A DNA stretch of 6,658 nt from Gemmatimonadota bacterium (lineage in GTDB: Bacteria; Latescibacterota; UBA2968; UBA8231), in contig VXZF01000683.1 in the NCBI GenBank assembly GCA_009845645.1, forward strand, positions 1-6,658, read 5' to 3'. Below, one piece after another: positions 1-6,115 of this stretch (the first letter of the stretch is position 1; every line of letters begins with the position of its first letter). The notes below the pieces were generated by a model. The model ran no database searches. It was not told the origin of the DNA and saw only the letters and a program-made list of their open reading frames with translations. A program made the translations under genes and the position numbers.

Positions 1-106
1 CTGATTGGGTCTCCAATAATTGACTTGGGTGGTGGCCTGTCAAGGTGGAGGTCGCGTATATTAGGGCGGCGCGGCATACCTGCAATCATTCCGCATTGAG
101 AAAACC
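1..106. other. Leader region upstream of the first ceramidase-like gene
   Basis: This stretch holds no gene I can support with confidence. It contains a short inverted repeat at its left edge (ATTGG at 4-8 and CCAAT at 13-17). A TTGACT at 20-25 resembles a -35 box and a TATATT at 57-62 resembles a -10 box, but they are 31 bp apart and cannot form one standard promoter. The minus strand stays open from an ATG at 87-89 (and another at 75-77) to the window edge, so a divergent gene could begin here. The promoter of the plus-strand operon is either in this stretch or further left. Confidence 0.4.
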
Positions 107-1393
107 ATGCTCCAACTCGCCACGTTCCAATCCGACGTTACGCCGCCGCTGGGCCATCCGCTCTGTGCGGGGTGGTATCCACCGGCCAAGGGGATAGCCG
201 ACCCGTTATCCGCGTTGGGACTGATTTTGGTGCCGGACGATCAATTGCCCATGGTTTTGTGCGCCTTGGATTGGGCTGAGTTGAGCAACGGCGATTATGA
301 CCGCTGGCGCGAGGAACTGGCCCAGGCCGTGGACACTGAGGCCGAGCGCGTGGCCGTGCACTGCATCCACGCCCACGATACGCCTTGGCCCGACCGCGAC
401 GCCCAGGACATTCTCGACTCCCACGGCCGTACCAATATCATCATAGCCGGCGATTGGGCCGAAAAAGTGCGGGCGCAAGCGGCGCAAGCGGCGGGTGCGG
501 CCGTGACTAATCTGCAACCTTGCACGGATATTGCGGTGGGTGAGGCCAAAGTCGAGAAAATCGCCTCCAATAGGCGGGTGATGGGGCCAGACGGTAAGGT
601 GGCTGGAGTGCGCTGGACCCAATGCCGCGATCCACAAGTGCGGGCTGCTCCCGAGGGTATCATCAACCCCATGCTCAAGACGATTGGCTTTTACCAGGGG
701 GAAACGCCCTTGGCGCTGCTGCACTACTACGCCGTCCATCCCACCAGCGAGGACGGCACCGGGCTGGTGACGCCTGAATTCGTCGGCTTGGCGCGCAACC
801 GCCGCAGGGAGGAAAGCGGCGTGCCACACCTATACTTCACCGGCTGCGCGGGCAATGTCACTGCGGGCAAGTACAACGATGGTATTGCTGACAATCGGGA
901 GTTGTTCACCGAGCGCATCCACCGGGCCATGTTGGAGGCAGAGCAGGGCAGTACGCGGCAGTCGCTGGAGCATGTGCGCTGGACGGTCGAGCCGGTGCGG
1001 CTGCCGCCGAGGGAGGATATGGACGAGGAAAACCTGTTGGCGCAAATCGCCTCGGCGGCCACCGGGGCCAAAGTGCACAGCAAAGCCGCCCTCATGCTGA
1101 CGTATCTGCGCCGCCGCGAGCGGCCCATTCCCATCACTTGTTTGCACTTCAACGACCGGGTGGCGGTGGTCCATTTGCCGGGTGAGATCTTTATCGAATA
1201 CCAACTGCACGCGCAGGCGAGTCGTCCAGACGCCTTTGTCGCGGTAGCGGGATACGGAGATCTGGGGACCGGGTATATAACCTTGGCGAGTTCCTTTGCC
1301 GAGGGGGGATACGAGCCGGTGGATGCCTTTGTGTCGGGGCGGTCGGAAAAAATCGTGCGCGCTGCCATTGAGAAGGTCCTGCGGGGCCTTTAA
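107..1393 (+). CDS. Neutral/alkaline ceramidase-like metallohydrolase (paralogue 1)
   Basis: A 428-residue protein related to the N-terminal catalytic domain of neutral/alkaline non-lysosomal ceramidases, zinc amidases. It shows the family's opening motif (SDVTPPLG, residues 9-16). The probable zinc ligands are His90 in IHAH, His211 in AVHPT, Glu360 in LPGE and Tyr390 in GTGY, followed by GGYE at 400-403. The ceramidase nucleophile motif GDVSPN corresponds to GNVTAG at 249-254, so the serine is Thr252 and the proline is lost. True ceramidases are much longer and secreted; this protein has no signal peptide and no C-terminal Ig-like domain. It is therefore probably a cytoplasmic hydrolase of unknown substrate rather than a ceramidase. 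The ATG at 107 places the opening motif at the usual distance from the N-terminus, although the ribosome site (GAG at 98-100) is weak. It leads a four-gene operon, 24 bp before a paralogue. Confidence 0.8.
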   Translation: MLQLATFQSDVTPPLGHPLCAGWYPPAKGIADPLSALGLILVPDDQLPMVLCALDWAELSNGDYDRWREELAQAVDTEAERVAVHCIHAHDTPWPDRDAQDILDSHGRTNIIIAGDWAEKVRAQAAQAAGAAVTNLQPCTDIAVGEAKVEKIASNRRVMGPDGKVAGVRWTQCRDPQVRAAPEGIINPMLKTIGFYQGETPLALLHYYAVHPTSEDGTGLVTPEFVGLARNRRREESGVPHLYFTGCAGNVTAGKYNDGIADNRELFTERIHRAMLEAEQGSTRQSLEHVRWTVEPVRLPPREDMDEENLLAQIASAATGAKVHSKAALMLTYLRRRERPIPITCLHFNDRVAVVHLPGEIFIEYQLHAQASRPDAFVAVAGYGDLGTGYITLASSFAEGGYEPVDAFVSGRSEKIVRAAIEKVLRGL

Positions 1394-1403
1394 CCACGAG
1401 AGT

Positions 1404-1414
1404 AGGAGAAGAGG
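1404..1414 (+). promoter_or_regulatory. Ribosome binding site of the second ceramidase-like gene
   Basis: The purine-rich AGGAGAAGAGG lies just before the ATG at 1418. AGGAG at 1404-1408 is 9 bases from the start codon, a good Shine-Dalgarno spacing; the second core (GAGG, 1411-1414) is only 3 bases away and probably too close. This is clearly stronger than the site of the first gene, so the second protein may be translated more efficiently from a shared transcript. Confidence 0.65.
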
Positions 1415-1417
1415 ATA

Positions 1418-2737
1418 ATGAACGACTTACTGGCTGGAGCCGGCGGTGCCCGGATCACTCCACCGATCGGTTGTCCCATGGGAGGGTACGGTGCCCGCGA
1501 CCACGGAGCCGAGGGCGTACACGACCACCTCAACACCCACGCCCTGTTCCTCGACGACGGCTCGACTCAGGCCGTGATCATCGCCAACGATCTGCTCGGC
1601 ATGCGGGCAGAGCAGGTCGCTCGCGTGCGCGAGTTGGTGCACGCGGCGACGGGGGTGCCTGCGGCCCACGTATTCCTCGCCTTCTCGCACACGCACGGCG
1701 GTCCGCAGATGTACTCTGACTTTTCGGCGCTGGAGGAACAGGTCGCCACCTATATCGACGCGGTGAGCTACTACATGGCCGGCGCGGCTCTGCAGGCGGC
1801 TACCTCGGCCGTGCCCGTGCGCTGGGGCACGGGCCGTCATCCGCTGCAGGTCGGCGTCAACCGCCGGGAGCGACAGGCGGATGGCACGACTCGCATCGGC
1901 GTCAACCCCGACGGAGCGGTGGCACCTTGGGTCGATGCGGTGTGGTTCGAGCGCGACGACGGCGGTCCGCTGGTAGTGATTTACCAGCACGCGGCTCACG
2001 GGACCTGCCTCGTGAGCGACAACTATCTGTTCACAGCCGATTGGATGGGCTATGCCATGCGGTTGATCGAGGCCCAACTGACGGGCGTGACGGCGCTGTT
2101 CGTCAACGGCTGTGCCGGCAATATCAACCCTCATCCGCGCAGCTCCTATGATTTGGCCGGGCGCCACGGCACCAGAGCCGGTGATGCGGTGCTGCAGACG
2201 GTGTTGGCCCGAGACGACCTGAGACGGGGCGGCCGGTTGCGCTGTGCTCAGCATGCCTTTGAGTTGCCTCTCCAGCCCATGCCGTCGCAGGAGGAGTGTG
2301 AGCGCGAACTGGCGGAGTGGGAGCCGGCCTTTCGCCAACTCAAGGGCGAGCACCATCGGAGCTGGCAGGTCTGCCGCCGCTACTTTGCCGCCAAGGAGCG
2401 GCTTGAGGCGTGTCAGAGCGGCTCGGTGGCCACGGGTCTGCCTTTGGAACTACAGGTTGTGGCTCTGGATGATGTGGCTCTTATCGGCCTGCCGGGAGAG
2501 ATCTTCGTCGAGACGGGGCTGACCATTGCCGAGGCGTCGCCTTTTTCCTTGACCCTGCCCGTGGGGTACGCCAACGGTGCCATCGGCTATGTGCCGACGA
2601 GTGAGGAGGTACCCTACGGAGGGTACGAGGTCCTCGATGCGAGGGCGAGCCATCAGGGGCGCTCTCTGCGCGATGACGCGGATCGGGTCCTGATCGACGA
2701 GGCACTTCGGGCCTTGGAGCTGGCTGCGGCAGAGTGA
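1418..2737 (+). CDS. Neutral/alkaline ceramidase-like metallohydrolase (paralogue 2)
   Basis: A 439-residue protein of the neutral/alkaline ceramidase N-terminal-domain family, closer to the family pattern than its upstream paralogue. Motifs in order are ARITPPIG (11-18), FSHTHGGP (89-96) with the likely zinc ligand His93, AAHGT (192-196) with His194, GCAGNINP (231-238), LPGE (358-361) with Glu361, and GAIGYVPT (387-394) with Tyr391, then GGYE (401-404). The catalytic serine of GDVSPN is Asn237 here. From general knowledge, many environmental family members carry such GxxGNxNP variants and have no known activity. There is no signal peptide or membrane segment, so a cytoplasmic metal-dependent hydrolase is the likely role, with the substrate unknown. 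A stretch at 285-335, rich in charged residues and probably helical, separates the two catalytic halves. Its stop codon overlaps the GTG of the next gene, indicating translational coupling. Confidence 0.85.
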   Translation: MNDLLAGAGGARITPPIGCPMGGYGARDHGAEGVHDHLNTHALFLDDGSTQAVIIANDLLGMRAEQVARVRELVHAATGVPAAHVFLAFSHTHGGPQMYSDFSALEEQVATYIDAVSYYMAGAALQAATSAVPVRWGTGRHPLQVGVNRRERQADGTTRIGVNPDGAVAPWVDAVWFERDDGGPLVVIYQHAAHGTCLVSDNYLFTADWMGYAMRLIEAQLTGVTALFVNGCAGNINPHPRSSYDLAGRHGTRAGDAVLQTVLARDDLRRGGRLRCAQHAFELPLQPMPSQEECERELAEWEPAFRQLKGEHHRSWQVCRRYFAAKERLEACQSGSVATGLPLELQVVALDDVALIGLPGEIFVETGLTIAEASPFSLTLPVGYANGAIGYVPTSEEVPYGGYEVLDARASHQGRSLRDDADRVLIDEALRALELAAAE

Positions 2738-3933
2738 ATCGCGTGGATTATCTTGCAGCGATCTTGGCCGGAGTTGAGGGCCTGAGGCCGCGACTGCCGG
2801 TAATCTCGGAGGCTGCCGATCAGGTTGCCGGACGTCTAGCGGCGGACGGACGGTTACTGCTGGCCAGCGTGCGACCGGATTTCACGTCGGAGGGCTTCAT
2901 CCGCTCTGGTGGGCTGATGTTGGCCGAGGAGTGGACGCCCGAGACGGCGCTGTCGCCGAATGACGTGGTGATCCTCGGCTGGTCGGGTGCCTCGCCGGAC
3001 CAGGAGTTGGAGTTGTTGCGGGACCTGCGCGCCTCGGGTGCCCTGATCGTCGGCATTGGGCCGGCCTCGTGGGCTGGGGCGGATGCGCAGATGGGTGCTG
3101 ACCTATTCCTGGAGAGCGAAATTCCCCTGTCAGAGGTAGTGACCGCTCCCTTCGGCGGTGAGGGCTACCCGCTGATCTCTCTGCAGAACTTAGTTGTCTT
3201 GTGGACCTTTACCGGCGAGATCGTGGCCGCCTTGAGCCGGATCGGGCGGATGCCTGCCATGTATCAGAGTGTGCTGGTGGCAGGGGCGAGGGAGCGCAAT
3301 ACTCGGTTTATCGGCTCGCAGTTCCACCAGACACACCAAGTGCCGGCGATGCCTCTAGGACAGGTAGGTGGAGACTACTTAGACGCAATCGGAGGGATTC
3401 TGCGCACTCTGATCGAGAAGGAGACGGAGGCGATTGACCAAGTCGGTGCGGTTTGCGCTCAGGTTCTCAACGATGGCGGCGTCATCCATGCGGGCATGAT
3501 TTCTCACTTTCCCGTGTATCAGCACGGAGCGCCGGGTGATCCGCTGTACATGCGTCGTCTAGCGCGGCTCGATGGGGAGTCGCCGTCGGTGGCTGAACTC
3601 AAGCGCGAGCTACAGCGAGGGGATCTGTTCTTTTTTCTCGGATACTACCGGCGGCCAACGCAAGCCTATCAAGTCGTGCGCCGGGCAGGTGCGCGGGTCG
3701 TCGAGGTGATTACCGGGGATGGATTGGACGGCTCGCCGCAGCCGGACTACGTCATTCGGCCGAAGTGGCCCTTCGGCGATGCGGTGACGCGGGTGCCGGG
3801 GTACGACGTGGAGATCTTGCCCAGCTCCGGTATTGTGCAGACGGCGATTTACTGGGCCGTGGTGGCGTCGATCTGGCAGGCGCTGTCCCGACAGGAACTC
3901 GCTGAGAGAGCCGCATCTACTCGTATTCTGTGA
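2734..3933 (+). CDS. Protein with two SIS-like halves
   Basis: A 399-residue soluble protein that I recognise only by fold pattern. Each half looks like a sugar isomerase (SIS) domain. The first has a strand at 39-46 (GRLLLASV), a strand-turn segment at 76-86 (NDVVILGWSGA), a helix, then ALIVGIG (103-109) and ADLFLES (122-128). The second has GGVIHAGM (248-255), RGDLFFFLGYY (295-305), a helix, ARVVEVITG (320-328) and PDYVIRP (337-343). Each half ends in a helix finishing ALSR (166-169 and 383-386), which suggests internal duplication. SIS domains bind phosphosugars, as in GlmS, which also has two, but the usual Ser/Thr-rich phosphate loop is unclear here. The gene starts at GTG, sharing GTGA with the preceding stop; GGAG at 2716-2719 is 14 bases away, so coupling probably drives initiation. 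It may be a sugar-phosphate isomerase, a deaminase or a binding protein. Confidence 0.55.
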   Translation: MNRVDYLAAILAGVEGLRPRLPVISEAADQVAGRLAADGRLLLASVRPDFTSEGFIRSGGLMLAEEWTPETALSPNDVVILGWSGASPDQELELLRDLRASGALIVGIGPASWAGADAQMGADLFLESEIPLSEVVTAPFGGEGYPLISLQNLVVLWTFTGEIVAALSRIGRMPAMYQSVLVAGARERNTRFIGSQFHQTHQVPAMPLGQVGGDYLDAIGGILRTLIEKETEAIDQVGAVCAQVLNDGGVIHAGMISHFPVYQHGAPGDPLYMRRLARLDGESPSVAELKRELQRGDLFFFLGYYRRPTQAYQVVRRAGARVVEVITGDGLDGSPQPDYVIRPKWPFGDAVTRVPGYDVEILPSSGIVQTAIYWAVVASIWQALSRQELAERAASTRIL

Positions 3934-3940
3934 GGTAGAA

Positions 3941-5014
3941 ATGATGAATAGTGTAGAGACGACGGTTCAACTCCGCAGCGGCGAAAAGCTGATGATCGAG
4001 GTGTGCGAGCCGCCTTTTCCTGGTGGAGAGCACAGCCTCTGCTGGTGGGGGGATATTGCCGCCGACCTGATGGCAGGGAACCTGCGGCCTTGGCTGTACA
4101 CGCCCTACTACCTGGGGAAGATCGACGGAGAGTTGGTGGGCTACATGGGCTGTCAGACTTCTGCGAATGCGCGCGAGGTGGGACTCGTCGAGTTCGTCTG
4201 GACTGCCGAGGCGCACCGGCGCAAGGGGATTGCTTCGCTCCTGCTCGGTCGGCTCGTGGAGGAGTTTACGCAAGCTGGGGGACTGGCGCTCTATCTGTGT
4301 ACGGCTAATCCCCATGCTGGCAGTCTGTACGAGCGCCATGGATTCTGCTATTTCGTCGGAGATGGAATGCGCTACTTGGCACCTGGTGCTGAAGACTTTG
4401 ATCACGACTACTTCGACGGCGGTGGCCCGGCCGAGGTTCGCGACGCTACTTGGGCCGATCTGCCGGGGGCTTCGGTGCTCTATAATCATCCCGAGCCGAG
4501 GTGGCTCGTGAAGGACTACCTGAGCCAGAGTTTCCGCGACACTCGCTACGAGAGTCACTTTGTGAAGACCCTCCGGCGCTTAGAAGGTCAGCGGGGGTTC
4601 TGTCTCGCCCTGGAGAACGCCAAGCGCCGCTTGGTGGGCTTGGCCACGGTCGGACGGCGGGGGACTTTTGCCGAGCAGCACACGGGGATATTGAGCTTTC
4701 GCGTGGTACCGGCCTTCAGCGGCCAGACTGCGGATTTGCTCGGTGCGGTGGTCGAGCGGTGCGCAGACTTGGAGATCGCGGTCCTGCATGTCTATCTGGC
4801 GGACTGCGACGGCGATCAGAAGCAGTTGCTTGAGGAAGTGGGATTTGGCGAGGAGGCTCGTTTCAAGCGGCGGTTGCGGGTTGATAGGCGGTTCGTGGAT
4901 ATGGTCGTGTACGGTCGGACCCTAGCGCAGACGGCGGCAGCTCTCTTCGACGAGGGCTACTACTACGGGGGGCGTAAGGACTGGCAGCGGGAGCGAGCTG
5001 GCGGCGCGGACTGA
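3941..5014 (+). CDS. Tandem GNAT-family N-acetyltransferase
   Basis: A 357-residue protein of the GCN5-related acetyltransferase superfamily, which transfers an acyl group from acyl-CoA, usually to an amine. The first domain (about 10-148) has a good acetyl-CoA pyrophosphate loop, HRRKGIASLLL at 92-102, preceded by the VEFVW strand, and a canonical final block NPHAGSLYERHGF at 123-135 with Tyr130 as a possible general acid. A second GNAT-like domain (about 165-325) begins EVRDATWADLPGA. It keeps the order of elements, with LLEEVGF at 296-302, but its loop reads VVPAFSGQTADLL (255-267), lacking the basic QxxGxG/A pattern, so it is probably inactive or substrate-binding. I chose ATG 3941, with GAGG at 3932-3935 five bases away; ATG 3944 is equally possible. 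The reading frame stays open back to 3833, but that part overlaps the SIS-like gene. It lies 7 bp after that gene and ends the operon. The substrate is unknown. Confidence 0.8.
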   Translation: MMNSVETTVQLRSGEKLMIEVCEPPFPGGEHSLCWWGDIAADLMAGNLRPWLYTPYYLGKIDGELVGYMGCQTSANAREVGLVEFVWTAEAHRRKGIASLLLGRLVEEFTQAGGLALYLCTANPHAGSLYERHGFCYFVGDGMRYLAPGAEDFDHDYFDGGGPAEVRDATWADLPGASVLYNHPEPRWLVKDYLSQSFRDTRYESHFVKTLRRLEGQRGFCLALENAKRRLVGLATVGRRGTFAEQHTGILSFRVVPAFSGQTADLLGAVVERCADLEIAVLHVYLADCDGDQKQLLEEVGFGEEARFKRRLRVDRRFVDMVVYGRTLAQTAAALFDEGYYYGGRKDWQRERAGGAD

Positions 5015-5042
5015 AGGGTTCAATCCACAGCGCTCAAACCCT
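5015..5042 (+). terminator. Possible weak hairpin at the convergent junction
   Basis: AGGGTT at 5015-5020, directly after the acetyltransferase stop, pairs with AACCCT at 5037-5042 across a 16-base loop. It is followed by GTTTGT rather than a run of T. The stem is only 6 bp, so intrinsic termination would be inefficient. Its position between two convergent operons, in the only 40-bp gap there, is the main reason to list it. Confidence 0.25.
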
Positions 5043-5054
5043 GTTTGTCGGTGT

Positions 5055-6080
5055 CTAGTCACAGGCCGCGAAAACCAGTTCGATTAGCTCCGGATTAGCC
5101 CCTTCGCCACCGCGCACCCCGAGTGGATCCGGGTTTTGCACGATCACCAGTTCCTCGCCGGGGAACACGGCGGTGTAGTGGCCGCCGGCACCCCACGAAT
5201 GAAAGCCGTCGCGCGGCAACTCAGGCCAGATCATGCCCTCGGAGTTGCTCCAGAACCCGTTCCCGTAGAGCCAGTCATTTTCGGGGCAGTGTGCCTTGAT
5301 ATGCGGCGCGACCTGAGTCGAATTGCGCATCCACGCTTCTGGCACTAGTTGTACATCCCCCCAGCGGCCGTAGTTGCACCACAGCCACCCGGCGCGAGCT
5401 AAGTCGAGCGCGGTGGTCGAGATCCTCGTGCCATAGCCGAAAATATGCTGTCGCGCCAAGGGGTGCAGCTCCATCGCGCCCGATGAGAACGCCCATGCCG
5501 CGCCGAGCGGCTCTGCGAGCTTCTCCCGCATCAGCCGCATGCAGCCGTCGGATTTCTCTGGGTCTTGCGCGTCGTAATAGCCGTATAGGTGCGCCACGGC
5601 GTGCGAAAGGATATTCATTCCCCAGCTCTGGTAGTGGAACACCGTCCCAGGCTCTTCGCCGGGCTTCATATAGCCGGAGGTATTCGATATGAGCTGGCGG
5701 AAGGTAATCTGGCGGTCTTTTGGGAAGGCGTAGCGGCCGTCTTTGGGGCCGGTCCCTTCCGGCACGTCCATATATTCGGGCCAGTAATCGTAGATCGCCG
5801 CGTCAACCGAAGGCAATTTCCCTTCGGCGACGGCGATGCCCAATACATTCGACAGCATCGACTTCCACGTCGAGGCTATCGCCAACTTCTCATCGCGCTC
5901 GACCCGATGGTTCCACTCGACGACGAGCTTGCCGCCCCGCATGATCGCGAAGCGGTACTTGCGGTCTGCTACGCGCTCGTCCAGCCAGACTTTGACTTTA
6001 TGCAGCCGGTCAGGATTGAAGCCGGCTTCATCAGCAGGGACTGTCTCCCAGTTATTCTTTGGCAATGTCATGGAGGCCAA
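5055..6080 (-). CDS. Beta-lactamase-fold serine hydrolase (class C / EstB type)
   Basis: A 341-residue serine hydrolase of the penicillin-binding-protein-like Beta-lactamase family (Pfam PF00144), which includes esterases, D-aminopeptidases and the 6-aminohexanoate-dimer hydrolase NylB. Visible features are strand RFAIMRGGKLVVEW (43-56); the SxxK motif STWK at 70-73, with Ser70 the nucleophile and Lys73 its base; HYQSWGMN at 149-156, where Tyr150 fits the second motif as YxS rather than YxN; and SWGAGGHY at 295-302 in place of KTG/HTG. There is no signal peptide, so a cytoplasmic esterase or amidase is likelier than a cell-wall or antibiotic-directed enzyme. The start is probably TTG at 6080: AAGGAG lies 7 bases before it but 16 before the ATG at 6071. 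It lies 35 bp downstream of the enolase-type gene and is probably cotranscribed with it. Confidence 0.85.
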   Translation of the reverse strand: MASMTLPKNNWETVPADEAGFNPDRLHKVKVWLDERVADRKYRFAIMRGGKLVVEWNHRVERDEKLAIASTWKSMLSNVLGIAVAEGKLPSVDAAIYDYWPEYMDVPEGTGPKDGRYAFPKDRQITFRQLISNTSGYMKPGEEPGTVFHYQSWGMNILSHAVAHLYGYYDAQDPEKSDGCMRLMREKLAEPLGAAWAFSSGAMELHPLARQHIFGYGTRISTTALDLARAGWLWCNYGRWGDVQLVPEAWMRNSTQVAPHIKAHCPENDWLYGNGFWSNSEGMIWPELPRDGFHSWGAGGHYTAVFPGEELVIVQNPDPLGVRGGEGANPELIELVFAACD

Positions 6081-6087
6081 TGGCTTG

Positions 6088-6093
6088 CTCCTT
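6088..6093 (-). promoter_or_regulatory. Ribosome binding site favouring the TTG start of the serine hydrolase
   Basis: On the minus strand AAGGAG occupies 6093-6088, leaving 7 bases before TTG at 6080-6078 and 16 before the in-frame ATG at 6071-6069. The first spacing is near optimal and the second is too long, so the TTG is the better start. The protein would gain only three residues. Confidence 0.65.
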
Positions 6094-6115
6094 CGTCGAT
6101 GGATGGATCATTAGC

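Noticed and set aside
20..62. TTGACT and TATATT as a sigma-70 promoter
   Set aside because: The spacing is 31 bp instead of about 17, and neither box has a matching partner at the proper distance.
1..99. Plus-strand frame 1, open from position 1 to a TGA at 97-99, as the tail of an upstream gene
   Set aside because: Only 32 codons, rich in Arg and Gly, with no recognisable motif, and it competes with the open minus-strand frame over the same bases. It cannot be excluded without more sequence to the left.
1427..2356. A 309-codon minus-strand open frame inside the second ceramidase-like gene
   Set aside because: It lies wholly opposite a gene with clear family motifs, its translation is rich in Arg, His and Val without recognisable motifs, and high GC content readily produces long antisense frames.
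107..2737. The two ceramidase-like genes as one frameshifted gene
   Set aside because: Each has its own full set of motifs in order, from the N-terminal TPP motif to the C-terminal GGYE, so they are two complete paralogues.
3833..3940. An upstream extension of the acetyltransferase frame, from an ATG at 3833
   Set aside because: It would overlap the SIS-like gene by about 100 bases, gives an Arg-rich, atypical N-terminus, and the ATG at 3941 has a well-placed GAGG.
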